Below, piece after piece: positions 33,439-40,662 of a stretch of 64,000 nucleotides of DNA. Source of the DNA: an uncultured Oscillospiraceae bacterium (lineage in GTDB: Bacteria; Bacillota; Clostridia; Oscillospirales; Oscillospiraceae). Where the stretch lies: the NCBI GenBank assembly GCA_910589085.1, contig CAJUSG010000007.1, positions 1-64,000 of the forward strand. The letters run 5' to 3'. A model generated the notes under the pieces. It saw only the letters and a list, made by a program, of their open reading frames with translations. It was not told the DNA's origin and did not search any database. The number at the start of each line of letters is the position of its first letter. Within the stretch, counting starts at the first letter, position 1. The position numbers and the translations under genes were made by a program.

Positions 33439-34581
33439 TTACCTCAGGTTCATGGAGCCGGAGATTACAATTTTCATCACTTCCGAGGTACCTTCATATA
33501 TCTCGGTGATTTTAGCGTCGCGCATCATCCGTTCCAGCGGATACTCCCGGGTAAATCCGTATCCGCCCAGCAGCTGCACACAGGTCCGGGTCACTTCGTT
33601 GGCAACTTCGGAGGCAGTCAGCTTTGCCATAGCGGCGTAGACCGAATAATTTTCGTGTGCGTCTTTTGCGGTAGCGGCACGCCAGGTCAGCAGACGGGCG
33701 GCATCAATCTTAGTCTGCATTTCAGCCAGTTTGAACTGCGTGTTCTGAAACGCCGCGATAGGCCGTCCAAACTGCTTACGCTCCTTGACGTATTTCACAG
33801 CCTCATTTAAGGCGCCCTGCGCAATGCCAACCGACTGCGCCGCAATCCCAATGCGGCCGCCATCCAGCGCCTTCATGGCGATTTTAAACCCTTGTCCCTC
33901 TTTGCCCAATACATTAGCGGCGGGAACTCGCACATGGTCATAGGTGACCACGCAGTTGCTGGCGGCACGGATGCCCATACGGGGAATATCCGCACTGACC
34001 GTCAGTCCCGGCGCGTTCCGGTCAACAATAAAAGCGGTCATACTCTTGGTGCCGATTGAACGGTCCGTCAGGGCAAACATGACAAAGGTATCCGCAAACC
34101 CGCTGTTCGTAGTAAATACCTTTGAGCCTGTAATGACATAGTCATCGCCGTCCCGGACCGCAACTGTCTGCTGACCCGCTGCGTCACTGCCGGCGTTCGG
34201 CTCCGTCAGTCCGTAACAGCCGATTTTTTCGCCGTTAATCAACGGGGTAAGATAGTTACGCTTTTGTTCCTCTGTACCAAAATCATTGATGCAGGAGCAG
34301 CACAGAGAGGTGTGAACCGAAATTGTAATTCCCGAGCTGGCATCAACCTTGGAGATCTCCTCCATACACAACGTATAGGCCAATGTGTCGGAGCCTGCAC
34401 CGCCATACTCACGGGCATAGGGGATTCCAAAAAACCCATATCGCTTCATTTTCGCCAACAATTCCATGTTGTAGGATTCTGATTCGTCCATTTCTCTGGC
34501 CAGTGGGCGAATTTCATTTTCCGCGAATCTGCGGTACAGCTCCTGCTGAAGCAAGTGTGCCTTACTTAATTTGAAGTCCAT
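33439..34581 (-). CDS. Acyl-CoA dehydrogenase (short-chain / reductase type)
   Basis: This 380-residue flavoenzyme has the family landmarks CYGLTEPNAGSDAAG, the FAD/ETF region VKYVKERKQFGRPIAAFQNTQFKLAEMQ and the C-terminal YEGTSEVMKIVISG, whose Glu363 aligns with the catalytic base of butyryl-CoA dehydrogenase. It is the first gene of the operon with etfBA, so it probably reduces an enoyl-CoA (or oxidises an acyl-CoA) with Etf. ATG 34581 has GGAGG upstream and gives the normal N terminus (DFKLSKAHLLQQELYRRFAENEI). Promoter with TTGACA box 62 bases upstream. Confidence 0.92.
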   Translation of the reverse strand: MDFKLSKAHLLQQELYRRFAENEIRPLAREMDESESYNMELLAKMKRYGFFGIPYAREYGGAGSDTLAYTLCMEEISKVDASSGITISVHTSLCCSCINDFGTEEQKRNYLTPLINGEKIGCYGLTEPNAGSDAAGQQTVAVRDGDDYVITGSKVFTTNSGFADTFVMFALTDRSIGTKSMTAFIVDRNAPGLTVSADIPRMGIRAASNCVVTYDHVRVPAANVLGKEGQGFKIAMKALDGGRIGIAAQSVGIAQGALNEAVKYVKERKQFGRPIAAFQNTQFKLAEMQTKIDAARLLTWRAATAKDAHENYSVYAAMAKLTASEVANEVTRTCVQLLGGYGFTREYPLERMMRDAKITEIYEGTSEVMKIVISGSMNLR

Positions 34582-34642
34582 AACTACCTCCTGCAAATCT
34601 GGCATTTTATTTACCAAATGGCCAAAAAATAACTTTGTCTCC

Positions 34643-34671
34643 ATTTTACTTGTGTACAAAATTTTTGTCAA
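34643..34671 (-). promoter_or_regulatory. Promoter of the acyl-CoA operon
   Basis: On the minus strand, -35 TTGACA (34666-34671), 17-bp spacer, -10 TAAAAT (34643-34648). A 13-base palindrome ACAAAATTTTTGT (34656-34668) occupies the spacer and is a candidate operator. Confidence 0.8.
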
Positions 34672-34694
34672 CATATTTCTTGCCAAAATAAATA

Positions 34695-34713
34695 TTTCGT
34701 CCTTTTGACGAAA
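34695..34713. promoter_or_regulatory. Inverted repeat upstream of the acyl-CoA operon promoter
   Basis: TTTCGTC (34695-34701) and GACGAAA (34707-34713) form a perfect 7-bp inverted repeat with a 5-base gap, about 24 bp upstream of the -35 box. It is a possible activator or second MarR site. Nothing else was identified in the A+T-rich 34582-34940 gap besides the two promoters and their palindromes. Confidence 0.45.
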
Positions 34714-34880
34714 ATAGACAAAAACATTTCGATCAAAAGATGGAATCATGGTCAAAAAGTTGTAAGTATTCTAATGAGCGTGTCTCTAAAATAGTTTTTA
34801 TGCAAAATATTCGCTTAAAATTTTGTTTAGAACTATCAATGCAAAAAGGAAACCTCACAAAGAAAAATAATATTTTGTAT

Positions 34881-34909
34881 TTGACTTCCAGGATTCTTTC
34901 CTATAGAAT
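34881..34909 (+). promoter_or_regulatory. Promoter of the MarR gene
   Basis: A -35 TTGACT (34881-34886), 17-bp spacer, -10 TAGAAT (34904-34909). Confidence 0.7.
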
Positions 34910-34915
34910 AGGAAA
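34897..34915. promoter_or_regulatory. Palindromic operator over the MarR -10 box
   Basis: TTTCCTAT-AGA-ATAGGAAA is a perfect 8-bp inverted repeat with a 3-base centre, lying across the -10 box. Size and placement fit a MarR dimer site for autorepression. Confidence 0.6.
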
Positions 34916-34940
34916 AAAGATCACGATTTGGAGAGATTTT

Positions 34941-35366
34941 ATGGAACTGTATGATTGTATTAATTTTATTTTGAACAGCACTCAAAATGCGGTTCATTCC
35001 TATTTTCGAGATAAGCTGCAGCCCTTTGGAGTAACGCCGATCCAGTACTCCCTTTTGAAGTGCCTGTGGGAGGAGGATACACAGACCCCATCCCAGCTGG
35101 CCCAAACCCTTCAGGTGGACTCATCCACTGTCACTGGCCTGCTGGAGCGGCTGGAACGGAAACAGTTGATTGTCCGGCGCTACAGTCAGGAGGACCGGCG
35201 TTCCGTTTTCGTATGTCTGGAAGAGGGGGGCCGTAAACTTCAGGATGAGATTGAGGAAGCTATTTCTGAAGCCAATGCGGCAATCATGAATGGCATGACC
35301 GCAGAAGAGATCCAGCGGCTAAAAGATCAGTGTGGATTGATGAAAGAAAACGCCCGTTCCCGATAA
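34941..35366 (+). CDS. MarR-family transcriptional regulator
   Basis: This 141-residue winged-helix regulator has the MarR core (FGVTPIQYSLLKCLWEEDTQTPSQLAQTLQVDSSTVTGLLERLERKQLIVRRYSQEDRRSVFVCLEEGG), including the D-x-R-S-like wing motif EDRRSV. It is divergent from the acyl-CoA operon. MarR proteins controlling aromatic or unsaturated acid pathways often bind the CoA thioester or acid as inducer, so it is inferred to sense a pathway intermediate. ATG 34941 has GGAGAG upstream and begins the usual short N terminus. Terminator at 35391. Confidence 0.88.
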   Translation: MELYDCINFILNSTQNAVHSYFRDKLQPFGVTPIQYSLLKCLWEEDTQTPSQLAQTLQVDSSTVTGLLERLERKQLIVRRYSQEDRRSVFVCLEEGGRKLQDEIEEAISEANAAIMNGMTAEEIQRLKDQCGLMKENARSR

Positions 35367-35390
35367 TTGAGCCCTCCGGCAAAGATGAAC

Positions 35391-35428
35391 AAAAGGACTG
35401 CGGCCTAAAACGCAGTCCTTTTGTTTTT
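35391..35428. terminator. Terminator between MarR and the flavin/ferredoxin gene
   Basis: A perfect 12-bp stem, AAAAGGACTGCG (35391-35402) with CGCAGTCCTTTT (35411-35422), then GTTTTT. It lies between convergent genes. Confidence 0.85.
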
Positions 35429-35441
35429 CATAAAATACAGT

Positions 35442-36161
35442 TCAATGGTACACACCGTCTGAATAAATTTGAATCCCGCCTGGTACGGGGCAGACCTCTC
35501 TGCATTTACCGCAGCCGAGGCAGTCAACCGTACGTATGTAGCAGCCATTTACTCCTCTGTGAATGGTCCCTGTCAGGCAGGCCTCTTCACATATGCCGCA
35601 CTGTGTACAATTTGGCCCAATCGAATAGCGGGCCGGTTCCGCCGGTTCCCCGCCAAAGCCAAAGCGGAGGCGGGCTATGTGGCCGGCAGTATAGACATGC
35701 TGTATTTCTCCATTCCCGCTCTCCAGCTTCAAAACCTCAAAAAGCTCCAAGCCTTTGATGTACATCTGTCTGGTGCCAGGATTGATACGCCAGTATTCTT
35801 CAATCATCGCTGGGTCACTTGCTCTCACCAGCATGCCTGTGATATGAATGCCATAGGCGCGCAAACGCTCCTCCTCATAAAAAGCGGTTGTCAAGGTAAC
35901 CCGGGGATTCGTCTGCAAATCCGCATAGACAGCCTTTCCCATTGCGGTTCCGGTATACAGGTTTCCATCTGAGAGCAGATAAAACGAAAGAATTCTGGCG
36001 TGGGCTGTGCGCTGGTCCGGCGAAATTGTTGTAACGCTGAGGGTGCGTGCCTTTGCAGCGGCCTCAAAGGTGACCTGTCTGCGCTCTTCATCACTGCTCT
36101 CTTCCGTCAGGCCAAATAAGGCCGCTCGTTCCTTTTCAGGGTCAAAGGGTTCTGCCTTCAT
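35442..36161 (-). CDS. Pyridoxamine-oxidase-like flavin protein fused to a 2[4Fe-4S] ferredoxin
   Basis: This 239-residue protein has two parts. Residues about 30-170 form a PNPOx-like split barrel (ILSFYLLSDGNLYTGTAMGKAVYADLQTNPRVTLTTAFY), a fold that usually binds FMN or F420. The C-terminal 60 residues carry two cluster motifs, CTQCGICEEAC and CLGCGKCREVCP. It could pass electrons between a flavin and ferredoxin-type carriers. Start ATG 36161 has AAGGA 9-10 bases upstream; a GTG two codons earlier is also possible. It stands convergent to MarR; the physiological partner is unknown. Confidence 0.82.
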   Translation of the reverse strand: MKAEPFDPEKERAALFGLTEESSDEERRQVTFEAAAKARTLSVTTISPDQRTAHARILSFYLLSDGNLYTGTAMGKAVYADLQTNPRVTLTTAFYEEERLRAYGIHITGMLVRASDPAMIEEYWRINPGTRQMYIKGLELFEVLKLESGNGEIQHVYTAGHIARLRFGFGGEPAEPARYSIGPNCTQCGICEEACLTGTIHRGVNGCYIRTVDCLGCGKCREVCPVPGGIQIYSDGVYH

Positions 36162-36205
36162 CTCCACAATGTCCTTTCTTTTTTAATCAGATGTTTCATT
36201 TCATT

Positions 36206-36892
36206 TTAAGCTCGAACCGCACGGATAAATTCCGAACATGTCTGGAGCAGATTTTCGTGGACAACAGCGCGCGGCTCAAAATGAATCAAAGTAAATACAA
36301 AATCAAGAATGATACCGGACAACACTAAATTGATAACTGTGCCGGCGCCCACCGATCCACCCAGCAGGAATCCGATTAAAAGGACAATCAAAGATACGCT
36401 GATGCTGATTGTTCCAATAGACACACGGGGCAGACGTTTTCCGATAGCCACCATCAGCGCATCGCGCGGTCCGCAGGAAAGCGCAGCCTTCATTTGGATG
36501 CTGACAGCAAAGGACATAATAACCAGAGCGGCAATTTGCACCAGAATACCATACCAAAAGTTCTTTTGATGGGGAATCAGATCAAGCCAAATAAAAAAAT
36601 CTGCGCCCCAGCCCACTATAAACGCATCCAAAATGGTCCCCAGACCAATGGCCTCCTTCAGCAGTATATCTGTAAAGACAATGAGAACCGATATCAAAAT
36701 AGATGCCTGTCCAAATGTGATGGGAAGATGCTGGGCCAGCCCCTGATTCAGCGCCTGCCAAGGCGGCAATCCAATATCTGCAACCAACTGCAAATAGTAG
36801 CCAAACGAAAACAGGAACAGACCGCACGAAGCGATTATACAGCGTCTTAACCGGTCAGTAAAAAAGCAAAAAATGGAAGAATACCTTTTCAT
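36206..36892 (-). CDS. YczE/YitT-like membrane protein
   Basis: This 228-residue protein has five or six hydrophobic helices and the YczE-type signatures SFGYYLQLVADIGLPPWQALNQGLAQHLPITFGQASILIS and CGPRDALMVAIGKRLPRVSIGT. Family function is poorly known; some members sit near transporters or regulators. ATG 36892 has GGAGG upstream. It is 44 bases upstream of the flavin/ferredoxin gene on the same strand and could be cotranscribed with it. It is divergent from the D-cysteine desulfhydrase-like gene. Confidence 0.75.
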   Translation of the reverse strand: MKRYSSIFCFFTDRLRRCIIASCGLFLFSFGYYLQLVADIGLPPWQALNQGLAQHLPITFGQASILISVLIVFTDILLKEAIGLGTILDAFIVGWGADFFIWLDLIPHQKNFWYGILVQIAALVIMSFAVSIQMKAALSCGPRDALMVAIGKRLPRVSIGTISISVSLIVLLIGFLLGGSVGAGTVINLVLSGIILDFVFTLIHFEPRAVVHENLLQTCSEFIRAVRA

Positions 36893-36941
36893 AAAGGTGC
36901 CTCCTTGTTGCACATTCAAAACAGCGTCTGAATCTTGTGCT

Positions 36942-37066
36942 CTAAAAATTAGTATTTAAATAATTTATATGCAAATATTATATAGGGAGAATGAGCAGCC
37001 TGTCAACCATAACATTGTAATAAATCTCAAATTGTTCAGGCAAAAATTTGTTGGCTAAAAATTAGC
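36942..37066. promoter_or_regulatory. Duplicated palindrome CTAAAAATTAG in the YczE / desulfhydrase gap
   Basis: CTAAAAATTAG occurs at 36942-36952 and again at 37055-37065, the second extended to GCTAAAAATTAGC. A further inverted repeat AGCAAG-TAT-CTTGCT (37083-37097) abuts the -35 box of the next gene. This 302-base A+T-rich gap otherwise holds only the plus-strand promoter. Binding factor unknown. Confidence 0.45.
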
Positions 37067-37099
37067 AATTATTTTATTTGGTAGCAAGTATCTTGCTTA

Positions 37100-37128
37100 T
37101 TGACTTTTTGAGGAGTACCATCTATAAT
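37100..37128 (+). promoter_or_regulatory. Promoter of the D-cysteine desulfhydrase-like gene
   Basis: A -35 TTGACT (37100-37105), 17-bp spacer, -10 TATAAT (37123-37128). Confidence 0.78.
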
Positions 37129-37194
37129 GACCATATAATTCCCGCAAAAACGATTGAAACATAGAAATTCATACAGTATGGAAAGGAGAAGGCT

Positions 37195-38184
37195 ATGGCA
37201 GCAATGACCACAATCAAGGAAGCACTACAGGCTTTGCCACATAAATCTCTATGCTCATTTATCACTCCGATGTATCGAATGCGCAATATGGAGGCTGATC
37301 TGGGAACCGGGCCAATTTATATTAAGCGAGACGACCTGAATGGAATTGGCCCGGGAGGAAATAAGGTCCGACCTTTGGAATATCTGCTGGGTGAAGCAAT
37401 CACAAAAGGATGCGATGTCATCATTGCTTCAGGCCAGCAAAACTCAAATCTGTGTGCGATTGCGGCCTCTGCCTGTTGTCGTTTCGGCCTGGAGTGTATT
37501 TTAGTCCATAACAACCCAGAGCCCGAATGCGCAACAGGAAATATTCTGTTGAATCGTCTCTCCCAGGTTGAGGAGCATTACATTGGAACCATGCCCGACA
37601 GCACTCGGGATCGTTATGTTCAGGAACTTGCCGGGCGGCTGGCGGCACAGGGAAAAAAGCCCTATGTCATAGGGAATGGGGCCACAGTACCCAACGGAGC
37701 CATTGGGTATATTCATTTGGTGCTGGAATTAATGGAGACTATGGAGGAGTGCCCCATCTCTGATCTATTCGTTCCAGGCGGAAACGGCGGCCTTGCCGCA
37801 GGGGTAGTCTTTGGCGCCGCACTGTTGAATGTGCCATTTCATGTCCATGTAATAACTGTGGAGCATGAAAAAGAGGAATTAGCACAAATTATTTATCAAC
37901 TGATTGCCGCAATGGAAACACGTTTGGGGTGTTCCGCATCCGTCCCCTTAGAACAGGCCATGACCATTCATGATGCCTATCGGGGCGGCGGCTGGAGCAT
38001 TCCCACACCAGAATCCGATAAAATGATCCATTACATGGCAAAACATGAAGGAATTTTCCTGGACCGTGTATATAACGCAAAGACATTCTGGGGCATGTAC
38101 GATTTGCTGCAATCAGGAAAAATAAACCATAATGGTGTCTGTATTGTCCATTCTGGCGGTTTTTCCTCCATATTTCACTCATAG
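37195..38184 (+). CDS. D-cysteine desulfhydrase / ACC deaminase family PLP enzyme
   Basis: This 329-residue fold-type II PLP enzyme has the signature IYIKRDDLNGIGPGGNKVRPLEYLLGEA, with Lys57 as the PLP lysine, the substrate loop SGQQNSN and the phosphate-binding GGNGGLAAG. D-cysteine desulfhydrases release H2S and ammonia from D-cysteine; close relatives cleave ACC, D-serine analogues or sulfolactate/cysteate-derived amino acids. The specificity is not clear from sequence alone. It has its own promoter, good GGAGAAGG site and terminator. Base composition is visibly more A+T-rich than the first 20 kb, suggesting recent acquisition. Confidence 0.85.
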   Translation: MAAMTTIKEALQALPHKSLCSFITPMYRMRNMEADLGTGPIYIKRDDLNGIGPGGNKVRPLEYLLGEAITKGCDVIIASGQQNSNLCAIAASACCRFGLECILVHNNPEPECATGNILLNRLSQVEEHYIGTMPDSTRDRYVQELAGRLAAQGKKPYVIGNGATVPNGAIGYIHLVLELMETMEECPISDLFVPGGNGGLAAGVVFGAALLNVPFHVHVITVEHEKEELAQIIYQLIAAMETRLGCSASVPLEQAMTIHDAYRGGGWSIPTPESDKMIHYMAKHEGIFLDRVYNAKTFWGMYDLLQSGKINHNGVCIVHSGGFSSIFHS

Positions 38185-38284
38185 ACATCCGCAAATACTT
38201 CAAATTCACCCATCAGAGAAAACCAGTATTTCCAGCAAGCTGCCATCAATCAAGAAAAAGCCTCTGCCTCCGAAAAGCCAAGGC

Positions 38285-38325
38285 AAACGCCCTCTGATTT
38301 GCCACAAATCAGAGGGCGTTTTTCC
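38285..38325 (+). terminator. Terminator of the desulfhydrase-like gene
   Basis: AAACGCCCTCTGATTT (38285-38300) pairs with AAATCAGAGGGCGTTT (38306-38321), loop GCCAC, T tail. The stem core CCTCTGATTT is shared with the terminators at 20911 and 26569. Confidence 0.85.
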
Positions 38326-38380
38326 GTCTTTCCAAACCTGATTCCCGGCGGTCATTTTTGACTCCCCCGGCAATCAAGCG

Positions 38381-39298
38381 TCATTTTTCAAATACCTGTT
38401 TTAACTGTTCATTGGCCCAAACGCCTCGATTTCGGCCGCTTTTCTTGGCGTCATACAGCATAGTATCCGCGATTTTCAGGTAAAAGTCATAGGTGCGTTC
38501 TCTATCCGGAATAACAGTAACCCCGCCTATACTGACCGTCACCCATTGCCCCACGGAGGGCTCATGGGGAATATGGAGGTCCTCCACCGCCCGGCGGATT
38601 TTCTTCCAATGTTCAAATATCTGCTTTGAGGGGTCGCCCATCGACAATGCCACAAATTCCTCCCCGCCGTAGCGGGCCAGAAAGTCCGTACTGCGCTGCA
38701 GGTAGGAGGCGGCTGTTTTGGCTATGGCGGCAATCACCTTATCCCCGGCGGGGTGGCCAAACGTGTCGTTATACATTTTAAAGTGGTCAATGTCAAACAT
38801 ACAGATGGAGATCGGAACACGCAGACGGATCGCCTCGCTCCATTTTTCCACGCTGTACCGCTCATATCTGCGCCGGTTCGCGATTCCGGTCAGCTGGTCT
38901 GTCATAGACTGCTGCTCAATCTGCCTGCGATAGCGGTACAGCTTGATGTGGGTGTCAACCCTCGCCTTAATAATCAAGGGCTCAAAGGGCTTTGTAATGT
39001 AGTCAACCGCCCCTAAAATAAGGCCGTGCTCCTCATCCGCCACCCCGGACAGGCTGGTAATCAGGATCACCGGGACGCTCTGGGTCACGATCTCCTCCTG
39101 CAATTTTTTCAGCAGCGTAAAGCCATCCATACCGGGCATCACCACATCCAGCAGAATCAGCGAAAACTGACCATCTTTGGCGGCGGCCAGACCCTCCTCC
39201 GCTCTCTGCGCCACGGTGACATCGTATTCGTCCTCCAGGATAGACTTTAGCTGTGTCGCCTGTACCAGGCTGTCATCCACGATTAGTATCTTTTCCAT
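38381..39298 (-). CDS. Response regulator with GGDEF diguanylate cyclase output
   Basis: This 305-residue protein has an N-terminal receiver (ILIVDDS; phosphoacceptor Asp51 in LILLDVVMPG; Lys103 in ITKPFEP) and a C-terminal GGDEF domain (MTDQLTGIANRRRYER, FDIDHFKMYND). The active site is GGEEF at 211-215, an allowed variant, and RSTD at 202-205 is a product-inhibition I-site. It should make c-di-GMP when phosphorylated. No kinase is adjacent; the nearest signalling genes are the TetR regulator and a chemoreceptor upstream. ATG 39298 was chosen as the start of the receiver. Confidence 0.9.
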   Translation of the reverse strand: MEKILIVDDSLVQATQLKSILEDEYDVTVAQRAEEGLAAAKDGQFSLILLDVVMPGMDGFTLLKKLQEEIVTQSVPVILITSLSGVADEEHGLILGAVDYITKPFEPLIIKARVDTHIKLYRYRRQIEQQSMTDQLTGIANRRRYERYSVEKWSEAIRLRVPISICMFDIDHFKMYNDTFGHPAGDKVIAAIAKTAASYLQRSTDFLARYGGEEFVALSMGDPSKQIFEHWKKIRRAVEDLHIPHEPSVGQWVTVSIGGVTVIPDRERTYDFYLKIADTMLYDAKKSGRNRGVWANEQLKQVFEK

Positions 39299-39430
39299 AC
39301 CTGCGCTCCTCACTATGTTTACTGTAACGGTCTCTGAATCTTTCTGTTCTGGCCTTGAACGGTCGCCCGGACAGAAGTGAATATTCACTATCACACAGCA
39401 AAAAATGAACCGCCTTACAGCGGCACATTT

Positions 39431-40069
39431 TTATTTCCGCCCTGATTTTTGGGGCTGATCCGGCTTCAAGTAGCCGCTCAGCCCGGTAGTCAGCAGCTGA
39501 AACACCGTGTCCTCAGTTTCCTGATCGTTCGGCAGCGTTTCCTCCACCACATACTTCGCATACATCACAGTGGATGTGAGGACGTGAAGCCACAGCAGAT
39601 CCTGATTAATTCTGTCCAAACTGGGAAAGGCCTTTTTAAACGCCTGGACCATTCCCAAAAATGTTTTGAAATAGGTCACATCCCGGCTCTTGTCATATTT
39701 CGGGAAAAATGTACTGTCCCGGAAGCGGTGGTAGAACACGGTTTCGTCCGGGTGGGACGTCCAAAACCGAAAATAGGGCAGCCACAGCGCCTTAACCGCC
39801 CCCATAGGGTCGGTGAGCATCCGCAGTGGATTAAACCTCAAATGCTCAAAAATCGCCGCCGCCTGTCTGTCCACATAGGTAAAGCACTCCACCAGCAGCT
39901 GGTCCTTGCCCTCAAAGTGGCGGTAAATCGCGCCCGAGGAGATGCCCGCCAGCTCGCTGACATTCTGGATGCGCACCCCCTCCAGGCCATACTGCCGCAC
40001 CGCCTTGATGGCTGCGGCAATGATTCGCATTTTGGTGTCATCCAGCGTAATCACTTCCCCCCGTGACAT
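39431..40069 (-). CDS. TetR/AcrR-family regulator
   Basis: This 212-residue regulator has an N-terminal TetR HTH (TKMRIIAAAIKAVRQYGLEGVRIQNVSELAGISSGAIYRHFEGKDQLL) and a helical ligand domain. ATG 40069 was taken as start, but it has no Shine-Dalgarno site and lies only about 7 bases after the transcription start predicted from the promoter, so the mRNA may be nearly leaderless. GTG 40054 is an alternative with GGGGGG too close. Target genes are not obvious; the upstream neighbour is the chemoreceptor/lipoprotein pair. Confidence 0.82.
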   Translation of the reverse strand: MSRGEVITLDDTKMRIIAAAIKAVRQYGLEGVRIQNVSELAGISSGAIYRHFEGKDQLLVECFTYVDRQAAAIFEHLRFNPLRMLTDPMGAVKALWLPYFRFWTSHPDETVFYHRFRDSTFFPKYDKSRDVTYFKTFLGMVQAFKKAFPSLDRINQDLLWLHVLTSTVMYAKYVVEETLPNDQETEDTVFQLLTTGLSGYLKPDQPQKSGRK

Positions 40070-40082
40070 GTTCACGGGTAAA

Positions 40083-40111
40083 TTATATACTAAGCCGCCC
40101 CATTTGACAAC
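40083..40111 (-). promoter_or_regulatory. Promoter of the TetR gene
   Basis: On the minus strand, -35 TTGTCA (40106-40111), 17-bp spacer, -10 TATAAT (40083-40088). Confidence 0.72.
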
Positions 40112-40218
40112 ACCTTTTTGCCCGCTTCCGGCTGTCCCCGCGCCCCTGCCGGGGACAGCTTTCAAAGCCCGGGCCATCCGCCCCAATCCGGCAGACGGCC
40201 CGCGGCTTGATCTTCTTC

Positions 40219-40662
40219 TCAGTGGGCCGTGTCTACAAAGGCAATGCTGGAGTCTCCCTTCCGCGCCTGCTCCAGCACAGCCTTTGCCAGTATCTGAAAG
40301 GACCCATGGGAGGAGGTAGCTCCCGCCAGTCCGTCGATACTGCCCTCGCCCTGGCCCTCCAGAAGCTGATTGGCGTAATATCTGGTATACTCATTGGGAT
40401 AGGTGCCCTGGGCATGAAGCATGGTCTGCATATACGCGTTATCCCAGCTTTTAATAAAGCCGCTGGCGTTCTCCGCGTTATACTCGACCGAGATGATGCT
40501 CCCATCCCTCACCAGAATGGTAATATATTCCTTCCAGCCGTGGCTGAATTCAGCGGCCTGAGCGGTATAATATCCATCCTGAAGTCCGGTCCCGGTTCCG
40601 CAGGCCGCCAGCAGCGACGCCGTCAGCGTCAGGCCCAAAAGCATGGCAATCATTCGTCTCAT
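40219..40662 (-). CDS. FMN-binding domain lipoprotein
   Basis: This 147-residue predicted lipoprotein has a signal ending LTASLLAAC (Cys21) and, near the end, [13 protein letters not shown], which resembles the FMN-binding (RnfG/NqrC-type, covalent FMN via Thr/Ser) motif DGxSGAT. Small proteins of this type are membrane-anchored redox carriers. Its start overlaps the end of the chemoreceptor gene by 4 bases, implying coupled translation and perhaps a joint function such as sensing redox or an electron acceptor. The link is inference. Confidence 0.75.
   Translation of the reverse strand: MRRMIAMLLGLTLTASLLAACGTGTGLQDGYYTAQAAEFSHGWKEYITILVRDGSIISVEYNAENASGFIKSWDNAYMQTMLHAQGTYPNEYTRYYANQLLEGQGEGSIDGLAGATSSHGSFQILAKAVLEQARKGDSSIAFVDTAH

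Noticed and set aside
26638..34581. Carnitine (cai-fix) operon
   Set aside because: No CaiT-type transporter, CaiC ligase or CaiE; two CoA-transferase-family genes and an NhaC-type carrier instead. A specific substrate cannot be claimed.
20911..38325. Integrated mobile element
   Set aside because: Lower G+C and shared terminators are suggestive, but no integrase, transposase, tRNA or direct-repeat ends were found.
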